Source of the DNA: Pseudonocardia sp. ICBG1293
GTDB taxonomy: Bacteria; Actinomycetota; Actinomycetes; Mycobacteriales; Pseudonocardiaceae
Assembly: GCF_020131355.1 (NCBI RefSeq)
Contig: NZ_JAHLEL010000014.1
Location: forward strand, 62,001 to 126,000
Length of the DNA: 64,000 nucleotides
Direction: 5' to 3'
Made by a program: the position numbers and the translations under genes
Shown here: one piece after another, positions 36,869 to 46,070 of the stretch
How positions within the stretch are numbered: the first letter of the stretch is position 1
How the letters are laid out: each line of letters opens with the position of its first letter
Notes under the pieces: model-generated
Seen by the model: only the letters and a program-made list of their open reading frames with translations
Database searches by the model: none
Told to the model about the DNA's origin: nothing

Positions 36869-38581
36869 CTACGCCACCCGATCGCGGCCGCGCGACCGGT
36901 CGCGGGCGCGCAGCCGGTCCCGGACCGCGTGCGCGGGCGTCGACACGAGCGTCTCCAGCGGGCCGCGGCCGACCGCGCGCCGCCAGGCGGTCGCGGCGGC
37001 GACCGCGACCGCGACCTGCCAGAGGTAGCCCTCCCACGGGCCGAGGTCGTCGAGCGCGGAGTTCATGAACAGGATGGAGGCGACGTAGAGGGTGAGCGTC
37101 ATCGACCCGGCGGCCGCGAGCGGGCGCAGCAGGTAGCCGAGCGGCCCGGCGACGCCGCGGGTGGTGACCGAGGCGAGGAGCAGGACCGCGCCGAGCACGG
37201 CCAGCGCCGAGCCGGTGGTCTGCACGACGTCGAGCGGGGTGCCCGAGTGCGGTGCGACGGTGGCCAGCCACCACCAGGTCGTGGTGGGGGTGACGCCGTC
37301 GGGGTAACCGGTCACGACGTCGGCGACGGTCGGGGCGCTCTCGAGCAGCTCCGGCGGGCTCGCCGCGGCGATCGCGGCGTACCCCCCGGCCGGGCCGAGC
37401 AGCCACATCGACAGCCCGGTGGCGGCCACGGCCGCGGCGACCCCGCCGACCAGCAGCGCCGTCGCGGTACGCCGCCCGGACAGCGGCAGCCGACCGACGA
37501 CGATGCCGACGGCCAGGTAGGCCAGCCACACCACCGCGGGGTAGGCCCCGGTGAGGGTCAGCTCCGACAGCAGCGCCCCCGGATCGGTGACGAGGTCGGC
37601 GACCGAGGGGTTGCCGAGGTCGGGCAGCGGCAGGAACGGGCGCACCAGCTGTGACCCGACCGGGACCCCGAGGCACAGCAGCACCGCGAGCGGTGCCAGG
37701 ACCCGGGTGGGTAGCGCGACCAGCGGGATCGCGAGCAGGAACGCGACCGCGTAGTACGGCAGGATCAGCGCCGCGATCGACGGGTCGGTCCAGCTCAGTG
37801 CCAGGGCCAGCGCCATGAGCACGCCCGCGCGGGTGGCGAGCATCGCCGCGGCCGTGCGCAGGTCCGGGCCGGGGCGGACCCGGGCCCGCCCGGTCATGAA
37901 CGCGAACGAGATCCCGGCCAGCACGGCGAACAGCGCCGCGGAGCGGCCGCCGAAGACGAGGTAGCTGGGGGTGGGGGCACCGTCGTCGGTGGCCTCCACC
38001 AGGGCGTGCACGGCGATGATGCCGAGCAGCGCGACACCACGGGTGGCGTCGACGCCGGGCAGCCGTGCCGCCCGCTCCGCGCGGGGAGGGGTGGCGTGCG
38101 GCGTCGCGGTGGACCCTTCCGTCGCGGTGGTCCGTGTCGCCGTGGTGGACCCCGCCGCCGCGGTGGCCCGTGTCGCCGTGGCCGACGGTGTCGCCGCACC
38201 GGGCCGTGTCGCCGCGCCGGGCCGTGTCGCCGCGCCGGGGAGTGTCGCCGAGATGGACCGTGTCCCGGTGCCGGGCCGGGTCTCCGCGGCCGGGCGGGGG
38301 GCCGGGACCAGGTACTGGGTCGGGACGTCGGTCCGGTCGGCCTGGCGGGCACCGGGACCGAGGGGCTCGCCCGGACCCCGCGGCGGGTCGGCGCGCCGGT
38401 GGCCGCCACCCGGGCCGTCGGCGGCGGGGGCCGGTACCCCGTGCCGGGGGCGGTACCGGACGCCGTCGGCGTCGTGCCGGGGGCCGGCGGGCCGCGTCGG
38501 GGCCGGGGCGCCGGGTGGCCGCGGTGGTGCGGAGCGGTCCGGGCCCCGCCGGGACGTGCCGGGCGGCTGCGGTCGGGTCAT
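36869..38581 (-). CDS. DUF1624/HGSNAT-type multi-pass membrane protein (putative acyltransferase)
   Basis: 570 residues. Residues 1-170 are Pro/Thr/Ala/Arg-rich and probably disordered. Then LPGVDATRGVALLGIIAVHALVE marks the first helix of the heparan-alpha-glucosaminide N-acetyltransferase-like (DUF1624/DUF418) fold, with conserved Asp and His. About ten more helices follow. Eukaryotic relatives transfer acetyl groups across the membrane; the bacterial substrate is unknown. ATG 38581 overlaps the stop of the preceding gene (ATGA), coupling it to the synthetase operon. The disordered head is partly encoded by 18-bp tandem repeats. Confidence 0.75.
   Translation of the reverse strand: MTRPQPPGTSRRGPDRSAPPRPPGAPAPTRPAGPRHDADGVRYRPRHGVPAPAADGPGGGHRRADPPRGPGEPLGPGARQADRTDVPTQYLVPAPRPAAETRPGTGTRSISATLPGAATRPGAATRPGAATPSATATRATAAAGSTTATRTTATEGSTATPHATPPRAERAARLPGVDATRGVALLGIIAVHALVEATDDGAPTPSYLVFGGRSAALFAVLAGISFAFMTGRARVRPGPDLRTAAAMLATRAGVLMALALALSWTDPSIAALILPYYAVAFLLAIPLVALPTRVLAPLAVLLCLGVPVGSQLVRPFLPLPDLGNPSVADLVTDPGALLSELTLTGAYPAVVWLAYLAVGIVVGRLPLSGRRTATALLVGGVAAAVAATGLSMWLLGPAGGYAAIAAASPPELLESAPTVADVVTGYPDGVTPTTTWWWLATVAPHSGTPLDVVQTTGSALAVLGAVLLLASVTTRGVAGPLGYLLRPLAAAGSMTLTLYVASILFMNSALDDLGPWEGYLWQVAVAVAAATAWRRAVGRGPLETLVSTPAHAVRDRLRARDRSRGRDRVA
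38189..38242. repeat. Three 18-bp tandem repeats in the DUF1624 gene
   Basis: The plus-strand unit TGTCGCCGCGCCGGGCCG is repeated at 38189, 38207 and 38225, with one to three changes per copy. It encodes repeated PGAATR units in the disordered N-terminus. Copy number could vary between strains. Confidence 0.7.
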
Positions 38582-39279
38582 GTCAGCACCTCGTCGATCA
38601 GCTGGTGCCCGAGGTCACGGGCGTCGGCCGCGGGCAGCCCGGCATCGGCGAACCAGTCCGGCCCGGCCTCGGGGTGCGGGCCGACGCCGCCGACCCGGCC
38701 GCGCCCGAACGGGGTCACGGCGGCGGCGACGAGACCGTCGGGGTAGCGGGCCAGGACGGTGCCGGACTCCAGCAGGAAGTGCGGCCCGTCCTGGAAGAAC
38801 AGGCTGCGGTCGCGGCCGCGCCAGTCGATCCGGACCAGGGCGTCGCCGTCGTGGCCGACGGTGGCGCCGGGCGAGTCGATCCAGCGGTCGGTGTCGCCGG
38901 GCAGCAGCGCGAACCCGGGGGTGGCCCCGGCGAGGTAGCCGCCCAGACAGAACCCGAGGTAGCGACCGCCGTCGCCGACCCAGTCGCGCAGCACCCCGGC
39001 CACCGGGCGCATCGCGCGCCAGCCCGCGGCGAGCGTGCCACCGCCGGGCTGGGCGTACAGCACGGCGCCCGCGAGCGCGTTCGCGGTGAGCGGGACCCGC
39101 TCACGGGGACCGGTGAAGTGCACGTCGAACCCGTGCCGGGAGGACGCCAGCAGCGCCGCGACCGCCTCCGCGCACCCGGTGGGCTGCGACGCCGGACCGC
39201 GGTAGACCAGCGCCACGGGTCTGCCGTCGCCGACGGGGGCAGGGGCGGTACGGCCGAGCAGCCGCCCGAGCAGGCTCAC
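38578..39279 (-). CDS. BPL-N / class I glutamine amidotransferase-like protein
   Basis: 233 residues. RPVALVYRGPASQPTGCAEAVAALLA begins the domain. RYLGFCLGGYLAGATPGF places a Cys in a nucleophile elbow (FCLGGYLAG), as in the N-terminal domain of yeast-type biotin protein ligase and ThiJ/GATase-like proteins. VGGVGPHPEAGPDWFADAG supplies a candidate His. No ligase domain follows. Possible roles are amide or isopeptide hydrolysis, or a binding function. GTG 39279 overlaps the synthetase stop and its own TGA overlaps the next ATG, so it is tightly coupled to both. Confidence 0.75.
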   Translation of the reverse strand: MSLLGRLLGRTAPAPVGDGRPVALVYRGPASQPTGCAEAVAALLASSRHGFDVHFTGPRERVPLTANALAGAVLYAQPGGGTLAAGWRAMRPVAGVLRDWVGDGGRYLGFCLGGYLAGATPGFALLPGDTDRWIDSPGATVGHDGDALVRIDWRGRDRSLFFQDGPHFLLESGTVLARYPDGLVAAAVTPFGRGRVGGVGPHPEAGPDWFADAGLPAADARDLGHQLIDEVLT

Positions 39280-42200
39280 CGTGGACCCGGCCCGGGCCGG
39301 ACGGGGCGGGCCTCACGCGGCCGCGGCACCGCGGGCGGTACCGACGGAGGCACCACGAACGGCACCGCTGCGGGCGTCGACGGGGGCGGCAGGGGCACCG
39401 GTCCGGGCGCCGGCAGGGGCGGCGATGTGGGCCGCGATGTGGGCAGCGGTGTGCGCACCGAGGTGGGGACCGACACGGGCGTCGACGGAGGGACCGGCGG
39501 CCCGGTGCGCGGGCCCGGGGCCGGCCGGACCCGGCGGGTGCGTTCCGCGGAACGCGCCCCGGGACCCTGCCCGGCGCGCCCCGCGGGGACGACGGCGCCG
39601 TCGCGGTCGTCCGGGTCCGCGGCGCGGCGGTGCCGCGGACGGGACGGGGCGCCCGGTCCGGCGGGGGACCGGCCGCCGTACCCGGCGCCGGGACCGCCCG
39701 GGGTGCCGGGACGGCCGGGCGCACCGGGACGGCCGGGGGTGCCGGGACGGCCGGGCGTGCCGGTCGCACCGGTCCCGCCGGTCCCGCCGGCCCGGTGCCG
39801 CCCGGGACCGCGGCGGGGGGTCTGCCGCCCGGCCAGCACCGAGCGCATCAGGAGGGTGCGCCCGGGGTCGTCGGCTCCCCGTACCCGGGTCAGCGCCGTG
39901 GTCCGCTCCGGGTCCGCTGCGGCGGCCCGGGTCGAGTCCGCCACGGGGTCCACCGTGACGGCGGGGACGGCCTCGGTCCGGGACGCCGTGTCGGACGCCG
40001 TGTCGGACGCGGTGTCGGGCCCGGTGTCGGGCCCGGTGTCGGCGTCGGCCGCGACCGCCGGGGCGGACCGGGCCGCCGGGGCCTCGCCGGGGACGGCCGG
40101 GTCCGCGGTGGGCTCCGGGGCCGCCTCGGGCACGGCGCGGGCGGTGATGCCCCGCCACCGGGTGCCGGCCGGCAGGTGCTCGCCCTTCATCACCAGCGAC
40201 AGCGGGTCGAGCCGGGTCCCGGCGCCGACCACGGCGTCGTAGAGCACGATCGCCCGGTCGCCGACCGAGGCGCCGTCGGCGACGGTCACCGTGGACATCT
40301 TCATGACCCGGTCCTCGAACAGGTGGGTCTGCAGCGAGACGTCCCGCCCCACGACGGCGTCGTCGCCGATCTCGACCAGGTCGTACTCGGTCAGGTAGGT
40401 CGTGGACACGCAGGTGCGGCGCCCGATCCGGGCACCGAGCAGCCGCAGCATCGGCGGCAGCAGCGGGGTGCCGGACAGCATGCTCAGCAGCCCGGGCACC
40501 GCGGAGGCCTCGTACAGCCCGGTGACGAACTCCGAGCGGCGCACGAACCGGCTCCACAGCGGCTCGGTCCGGGGCCGGTAGGTGCCCACGACCAGCCACT
40601 TCACCACCGCGACCAGCAGCACCAGCGCCAGCGCCGAGGCCAGTGCCAGCACCGGTGCGGCGAGCACGACCCCCCACGCCGGGCCGGTGCGGGCCACGTC
40701 GGACAAGCCCTGCAGGAACAGGTAGAGCGACACCGAGATCGCCGAGGCGGGCAGGGTGGCCCGCAGGAACTCGATGCCGAGCCGTTCGGCGACCCGGCGC
40801 CGTGACGGCGCGAAGGTCAGCGACTCCGGGTGGTCGCCGGAGCCCTGGCGCACCGGCAGGTGCATCGCGGGCGACCCGAGCCAGGTGGTGTCCCGGGGCA
40901 CGCCCGCGGGCGGGGGCACCGTCGCGACCCCGATCAGCGACTCCTCGCCCAGCGTCGACCCGGCCGGGACGACGGCGGCGTTGCCGACGAACGCGCGCCG
41001 CCCCACCAGCGTCGGCCGGCGGACCATCCAGCCGTTGTGGAAGGTCGCGCTGCCCACGCTGGCCATGTCCGCGACGAAGCTGCCCTGGGAGATCGTCAGC
41101 ATCTCCGGGTCGAGGTGCGAGGCGGTGGAGACCTCCGCGCCGCGTCCGATCCGGGCGCCCAGCAGCCGTAGCCAGCCCACCGTGTAGAGCGTGGAGTACA
41201 GCGAGTTGGTGTAGGTCAGGCTCATCTCGAGCAGCTTGTCGCCGAACCACTTGCGCAGCCCGAGCGCGGACCGGGCGGGGAACACCCCCGGACCGGTGCG
41301 CGGCGCGACGGCTCGGCGGCCCCCCGCCACCAGCACGCACACGGTCACCACGAACACCGGCCCGACCACGGCGGCGACGAGCAGCGCGGGACCGTCGCCG
41401 AACAGCAGCAGCGAGGTCCACACCAGCAGCACCGCCGGGACCAGCGCCAGCAGCGACACCAGCTCCAGCACGGCGACCCCGGCCAGCGCCGCGGCCCGCT
41501 GCGGCCGCGTCCAGGACGGTGCGGGGCCGCGCTCGGTGAGCTCGGCGACCGCGGCGTCGGCGGCGTCGGGCACCGCGGGGGACCCGGCCCAGTGCTCCGC
41601 GGGCGGGACCACCTGCTCCGCGGCCAGCGCGGACTGCTCGCCGACCACGGCGTCCGCCCCGACCACCGCGCCCGGCTCGACGACCGTGCTGGCGCCGACG
41701 TGGGCGCCCTCGCCGACCGCGATCGGGGCGACGGTGACCCAGCCGTCGGCCAGCGTCCAGGGCCGCAGCGCGGCGCCGTGGCCGACGGTGGCGCCGTCGC
41801 CGATCCGCAGCAGCGCCGGCAGCGACAGCACCGAGGTGCCGACGTGCACGTCACGGCCGATCCGGGCACCGAGCAGGCGCAGGTAGGCGGGCGCGAGCGG
41901 CCCGCCGGAGAGCACCGGCAGCGGTGACATGGACAGCAGCAGGTCCGCGGCCCACAGCCGCAGTTGCACCCGACCCCACATCGGGTACCGGCCGGGACGG
42001 ACCCGGGCGGTGAGCGCGCGGACCGCGAGCGGGGCGAGCAGCCAGCGTTGCAGCAGGAACACCGCGGTCGCACCGACGGCCAGCTGGGCCAGCACGTCGG
42101 GCGCGACCCGCCCGCCGTGCCAGGCGTAGACCCCGGCGGCGGGCAGGGTCATCACCAGCATGAGCAGGAACAGACCTGCGCCCTGTGCGGATCCGGCGCG

Positions 42201-44117
42201 GGTGTAGCGGCCCCGGGAGTGGCGCAGCGGCTCGGGCCGGGGCGGCGGCGGGACCGACCCGTCGCCGCCGTCACCGGCCGAGTCGGGGTGCAGGGCCGCG
42301 GCCAGACCGCGCACCGTGGGGTTCTCGTAGAGGTCGCGCACCGCCGGGCTGCGGCCCACGCCGCGCTCGCGCAGCAGGGTCACGACGCGGGCGGCGAGCA
42401 GCGAGTGCCCGCCGAGCTCGTCGAAGAAGTCGGCGGTCACCGAGACCTGCCCGGCGTCGAGCGAGAGGACCTCGGCGAGCACCGCCCGGACCGCGGTCTC
42501 CAGAGCGGTCGACGGCTCGGCGTGCGGGCCGTGGGCCAGGACGATCCGCGGACCGGACGGAGCGGGCAGCCGCGACCGGTCGACCTTGCCGCTGGGCATC
42601 ATCGGCAGGGCGTCGAGCACCTCGAGGTGGCCCGGGACCATGTACTCGGGCAGCCGGGCGCGCAGCAGCCCGTGCAGCCCGGCGCGGTCGACGGTGCCGC
42701 CCGGCCCGGCGGCCCCGACGCCGTAGACGGCCAGCTCCTCGCCTGTCCCGTCCCCGGTCCTCGAGACCGCGGCGACGGCGCTCTCCACGTCGGCGTGCTC
42801 CAGCGCGACGGTCTCGATCTCACCGAGGTCCACGCGGTGGCCGCGGATCTTCACCTCGTCGTCGGCCCGGCCCAGGTAGATGATCTCGCCGCGCTCGTCG
42901 AACCGGGCGAGGTCGCCGGTGCGGTAGAGCCTGTCGTCGCCGTTGCGCGGGGCCGCGGGGTGGTGGACGAACCGGTCCGCGGTCTTGTCCGGCAGGTTGA
43001 CGTAGCCGATGCCGACCCCCGGGCCGCCGATGCAGAGCTCGCCGACCTCGCCGCGGGGCACCTCCCGCAGGGCGTCGTCGAGGATGACCGCCGAGTAGGT
43101 GGGCACCGGGCGGCCGATGGTGACCGGTCGGCCCGGGAGCAGCTCGCCCCAGGTGCAGGTCACGGTGGTCTCGGTGGGGCCGTAGGTGTTGAGCATCCGC
43201 CGTCCCGGGCGGGCCCAGCGCTCGACCAGCCCGGCCGGGCAGGCCTCGCCGCCGACGAGCAGGGTGCGCAGCGCGGGGAGCTCGCGTGGGATCGTCGCGA
43301 GCAGGGTCGGCACGCAGCACAGCACGGTGACGCCGGTGTCGGCGAGGAAGTCGCCCAGCTCGGCGCCGATCCGGCGGGAGTCCGTCGGTCCCACCACGAG
43401 CGTCGCCCCGGCGGCGAAGGTCGGCCAGATCTCCTCGATGGAGAAGTCGAAGGAGATCGTCATGCCCTGGTAGACGCGGTCGTGCGGGCGGACGTCGTAG
43501 ACACCGGTGATGACGTGCACGAAGTTCCAGATGCTGGGGTGGGCGATCGCGACGCCCTTGGGCCGGCCGCTGGAGCCGGAGGTGTAGATGATGTAGGCCG
43601 GGGAGGTGGGGTCGGCCGGGTCCGCGGCGGGCGCCGGGACCGGGTGTCGGGGCAGTGCGGCGACGGCGTCGACGCAGGTGTCGAGCAGCACCAGCCCGCG
43701 GGGCGCCAGCTCGCCCGCCAGGTCCGAGGTGGTGACCAGCAGGTCCAGCCCGGCGTCGTCGCGGATGTAGCCGACCCGGTCCACCGGTGCCGCCGGGTCG
43801 ATCGGGACGAACGTGGCACCGGTCTTGCCGACGGCCAGCAGTACCGCGTAGGTCCGCCACGTCCGGTGCAGCAGGATCCCGACGCGCCGGCCGGGTCCCG
43901 CGCCGAGCCCGGCGAGGTGGCGTGCGAGCTGGTTGGCGCGCGCGTCCAGCTCGGCGTAGGTGAGCTCGAGGCCGCCGTCCTGCAGTGCGATCGCCCGCGG
44001 GGACCGGGCGACGGTGGCCTCGAAGAACCGGTGCAGGCGGTCCGGGTGCCGCGCGGGCGCGCCGGCGGGGGCCGGGCGCACCGCGGCTACCCCCGCGCGG
44101 GGCGGGGACATCGTCAC
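39276..44117 (-). CDS. Pls/PosA-family membrane-bound single-module nonribosomal peptide synthetase
   Basis: 1613 residues. Order: adenylation domain (about 30-530; PAYIIYTSGSSGRPKG, LNTYGPTETTVTC, YRTGDLARFDERG, MPSGKVDRSRLP), carrier domain with phosphopantetheine Ser (FFDELGGHSLLAARV, near 575), then three pairs of membrane helices (about 645-700, 890-945, 1110-1165), each followed by a left-handed beta-helix-like domain (LRLLGARIGR occurs three times). This is the architecture of epsilon-poly-lysine synthetase and relatives, which polymerise one amino acid without a condensation or thioesterase domain. By eye the A-domain pocket is D235 F236 E239 C278 L299 G301 T322 V330 T331 (GrsA numbering); the acidic E239 fits a basic amino acid. 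Residues from about 1290 are a disordered Pro/Thr/Arg tail. GTG 44117 has AGGAG 10 nt upstream. Confidence 0.85.
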   Translation of the reverse strand: MTMSPPRAGVAAVRPAPAGAPARHPDRLHRFFEATVARSPRAIALQDGGLELTYAELDARANQLARHLAGLGAGPGRRVGILLHRTWRTYAVLLAVGKTGATFVPIDPAAPVDRVGYIRDDAGLDLLVTTSDLAGELAPRGLVLLDTCVDAVAALPRHPVPAPAADPADPTSPAYIIYTSGSSGRPKGVAIAHPSIWNFVHVITGVYDVRPHDRVYQGMTISFDFSIEEIWPTFAAGATLVVGPTDSRRIGAELGDFLADTGVTVLCCVPTLLATIPRELPALRTLLVGGEACPAGLVERWARPGRRMLNTYGPTETTVTCTWGELLPGRPVTIGRPVPTYSAVILDDALREVPRGEVGELCIGGPGVGIGYVNLPDKTADRFVHHPAAPRNGDDRLYRTGDLARFDERGEIIYLGRADDEVKIRGHRVDLGEIETVALEHADVESAVAAVSRTGDGTGEELAVYGVGAAGPGGTVDRAGLHGLLRARLPEYMVPGHLEVLDALPMMPSGKVDRSRLPAPSGPRIVLAHGPHAEPSTALETAVRAVLAEVLSLDAGQVSVTADFFDELGGHSLLAARVVTLLRERGVGRSPAVRDLYENPTVRGLAAALHPDSAGDGGDGSVPPPPRPEPLRHSRGRYTRAGSAQGAGLFLLMLVMTLPAAGVYAWHGGRVAPDVLAQLAVGATAVFLLQRWLLAPLAVRALTARVRPGRYPMWGRVQLRLWAADLLLSMSPLPVLSGGPLAPAYLRLLGARIGRDVHVGTSVLSLPALLRIGDGATVGHGAALRPWTLADGWVTVAPIAVGEGAHVGASTVVEPGAVVGADAVVGEQSALAAEQVVPPAEHWAGSPAVPDAADAAVAELTERGPAPSWTRPQRAAALAGVAVLELVSLLALVPAVLLVWTSLLLFGDGPALLVAAVVGPVFVVTVCVLVAGGRRAVAPRTGPGVFPARSALGLRKWFGDKLLEMSLTYTNSLYSTLYTVGWLRLLGARIGRGAEVSTASHLDPEMLTISQGSFVADMASVGSATFHNGWMVRRPTLVGRRAFVGNAAVVPAGSTLGEESLIGVATVPPPAGVPRDTTWLGSPAMHLPVRQGSGDHPESLTFAPSRRRVAERLGIEFLRATLPASAISVSLYLFLQGLSDVARTGPAWGVVLAAPVLALASALALVLLVAVVKWLVVGTYRPRTEPLWSRFVRRSEFVTGLYEASAVPGLLSMLSGTPLLPPMLRLLGARIGRRTCVSTTYLTEYDLVEIGDDAVVGRDVSLQTHLFEDRVMKMSTVTVADGASVGDRAIVLYDAVVGAGTRLDPLSLVMKGEHLPAGTRWRGITARAVPEAAPEPTADPAVPGEAPAARSAPAVAADADTGPDTGPDTASDTASDTASRTEAVPAVTVDPVADSTRAAAADPERTTALTRVRGADDPGRTLLMRSVLAGRQTPRRGPGRHRAGGTGGTGATGTPGRPGTPGRPGAPGRPGTPGGPGAGYGGRSPAGPGAPSRPRHRRAADPDDRDGAVVPAGRAGQGPGARSAERTRRVRPAPGPRTGPPVPPSTPVSVPTSVRTPLPTSRPTSPPLPAPGPVPLPPPSTPAAVPFVVPPSVPPAVPRPREARPVRPGPGPR
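39677..39792 (-). repeat. Collagen-like Gly-X-Y repeat segment in the synthetase tail
   Basis: The minus strand encodes about nine Gly-X-Y triplets (GTP GRP GTP GRP GAP GRP GTP GGP), built from an 18-bp DNA repeat. A second, 12-bp repeat family (39981-40042) encodes the nearby DTGP/DTAS units. Both lie in the disordered C-terminal tail after the last beta-helix domain. Confidence 0.65.
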
Positions 44118-44276
44118 GTGCCGTCATCTCCTCACACGGCGGCGGACGATTCGGTGGCCGGAAGGGGAGCCCCGGGTGGGTTCAGGGTCGGACCGGGTGG
44201 CGCCGCCGTGGTACCCCAGGACATCGTCGCGACGACGGCGCGTCGTTACGTCGCGAGAACAGGCGATAGACCGTCG

Positions 44277-44298
44277 CTTATACGGAGTGTGGTCACTC
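44277..44298 (-). promoter_or_regulatory. Putative promoter and operator upstream of the synthetase operon
   Basis: On the minus strand TATAAG (44282-44277) could be a -10. A dyad GAGTG-N4-CACTC (44285-44298) lies just upstream, where a -35/-10 spacer would be. No clear -35 was found. The region is divergent to nothing; the hydrolase downstream reads toward lower coordinates as well. Confidence 0.35.
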
Positions 44299-44348
44299 AC
44301 AGGGTCCGATGGGCCGACCGGGGAGTGTCCGTACGCCGTCCGGCCCAG

Positions 44349-45281
44349 TCAGGCGGGGACGGCGAGCGTGCGTCGCAGGAAGTCGACCTGCGCCGACACG
44401 GACCGCTCGAACATCTCCCCGAGGTAGATGTCGAAGTGCCCGCAGGGCAGCTCCAGCACCTCCGAGCCCGCACCGGCCCGGGCGGCGACCGCGCGCACCG
44501 ACGCCGGCGGCGCGATCGAGTCCCGTGCCGCGACGACGACGAGGATCGGCGCCCGCAGCCGGGCCGCGGCCGTCACCGGGCGGTTGAGCGGGATCCGCAA
44601 CGCACCGCGGGCCCGCATGGTGTTGCGGAACGCGGGCCCGGTGATCGAGGAGTAGCCGCTCTCGGCGTCGTGCGAGGTGATCGCCGCGGTCGACCCGGGC
44701 GGCCCGAACACGGCGATCCGGTGCGGCGGCCGCCCGAGCAGCCCCGCGGCGGCGTCGCGCAGCCCGTGCCCGGTGAGCCGGGCCAGCTGCGCGGGCCCGG
44801 CGTAGCGCAGGATCTCCAGCAGCGCGGCGGTGCCGTCCATCGCCGCGCCCTGGGAGATCACCGCGGCGACCTGGCCGTCGCGGGCCGCGACCGGCACCAC
44901 GTGCCCGCCGGAGTAGGAGCTCCCCCAGAGCACGATCCGCTCGGGGTCGACCCCGGGCAGCGTGCGGGCGTGCGCGACCGCCGCGTGGTAGTCGGCGCGG
45001 TGTCGGCCGTGGTGCACGTCCTGGTCCAGGCGGGGGTCGCCGGTGCCGTCGGAGGCGCCGAACCCGCGGTAGTCGAACACCAGCACCGCGCAGCCCGCCG
45101 CGGCGAAGCGCTGCGCGAACGGGAGCAGCCCGGAGTCGCGGGTCGCGCCGAACCCGTGTGCCATCACCACACAGGGGCGGCCGCGGTCGTTCGCGAGCTC
45201 CGCACCGGACGGGGCCAGGTACCAGGCGGCGCAGCGCAGCCCGGCGCTGCGGAACGACGTCTCGGCGGGGGTGACGGTCAT
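44349..45281 (-). CDS. Alpha/beta hydrolase (serine hydrolase, peptidase S9/DUF-type)
   Basis: 310 residues. PCVVMAHGFGATRDSGLLPFAQRFAAAG holds the oxyanion HG motif. The nucleophile elbow is VLWGSSYSGGHVV, the acid is in VVVAARDSIAPP and the His in ELPCGHFDIYLGEMF. It is cytoplasmic (no signal). The substrate is unknown; relatives are annotated as esterases or dienelactone-hydrolase-like. ATG 45281 has GCAGGAG 8 nt upstream; longer in-frame readings are shadows of the FAD reductase gene. Confidence 0.85.
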   Translation of the reverse strand: MTVTPAETSFRSAGLRCAAWYLAPSGAELANDRGRPCVVMAHGFGATRDSGLLPFAQRFAAAGCAVLVFDYRGFGASDGTGDPRLDQDVHHGRHRADYHAAVAHARTLPGVDPERIVLWGSSYSGGHVVPVAARDGQVAAVISQGAAMDGTAALLEILRYAGPAQLARLTGHGLRDAAAGLLGRPPHRIAVFGPPGSTAAITSHDAESGYSSITGPAFRNTMRARGALRIPLNRPVTAAARLRAPILVVVAARDSIAPPASVRAVAARAGAGSEVLELPCGHFDIYLGEMFERSVSAQVDFLRRTLAVPA

Positions 45282-45348
45282 CGTCGGCTCCTGCGGTGCG
45301 CGGGCGGGGCGGCGCCATCCTGCCGCACGCCCGCGGCCTGCCGCAGGG

Positions 45349-46068
45349 TCAGGCCCCGGTCGGCCCGAACTGCTCGATCCGGATGGCGTGGTCCGGGACA
45401 CCGGCCGCCGCCAGCAGGTCGGCCGCGTCGGCGGCGAAGCCGGGCGAGCCGCAGACGAACGCGGTCTCCCCGCCCCGGACCAGCGGGGCGAGGTCGGCCA
45501 CCGTGAGCCGGCCCGCCGGTCGGGCCGCGTCGGGCGGCGCGACGCGGGTGAAGACCGCGGTGACCGGTGGCCCGGTGAGCTCGTCGCCGTAGAACAGGTC
45601 CTCGGGCGTGCGGACCGACACCAGCATCCGGACCAGGTCCGGACGGCCGGTCGCGCGGGCGTGGCGCAGCATCGCGGCCAGCGGTACCTGGCCGGACCCG
45701 CCACCGACCAGCAGGGCGGGGGAGACCCCGTCCCAGGCGAACCACCCGCCGACCGGTCCGCGTACCTCCAGCACGTCCCCGACGGCGGCGACGTCGTGCA
45801 GGAAGCCCGAGACCTCGCCGTCGTCGAGCCGCTCGACGGTCAACGCGATCTCCGGGCGCCCGTCGGGCGCCGAGGCGACGGAGTAGGAGCGCTGCGCGGT
45901 GTAGCCGTCCTCCGCGGTCAGCCGCAGCACGTAGTACTGGCCGGGCAGGTGCGTGGCGGGCTCGTCCAGACCGAGCCGCAACGTGCGCACCCCCGGGGCC
46001 TCGTCGTGCACCGCCAGCACGGTGGCGGCCTGCCAGCGCAGGGTCGCGCGGGAGGTGGTGGCGCCCAT
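45349..46068 (-). CDS. Ferredoxin-NADP reductase-like flavoprotein (FAD/NAD)
   Basis: 239 residues. FAD-binding motif RxYS is RSYSVASAPDGRP. The pyrophosphate loop is LLVGGGSGQVPLAAMLRHA and the C-terminal NAD motif FVCGSPGFAADAADLL. It resembles the reductase domain of FNR/oxygenase-reductase proteins, with no iron-sulfur domain. It begins two bases after the stop of the molybdopterin oxidoreductase and probably serves as its electron-transfer partner. ATG 46068 follows GGGGGACTGAGG. Confidence 0.87.
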   Translation of the reverse strand: MGATTSRATLRWQAATVLAVHDEAPGVRTLRLGLDEPATHLPGQYYVLRLTAEDGYTAQRSYSVASAPDGRPEIALTVERLDDGEVSGFLHDVAAVGDVLEVRGPVGGWFAWDGVSPALLVGGGSGQVPLAAMLRHARATGRPDLVRMLVSVRTPEDLFYGDELTGPPVTAVFTRVAPPDAARPAGRLTVADLAPLVRGGETAFVCGSPGFAADAADLLAAAGVPDHAIRIEQFGPTGA

Positions 46069-46070
46069 CC

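Noticed and set aside
32849..37654. Plus-strand open frame of 1601 codons
   Set aside because: It is antisense to cydBA, the M1 peptidase and the DUF1624 gene, all with clear motifs. No protein features.
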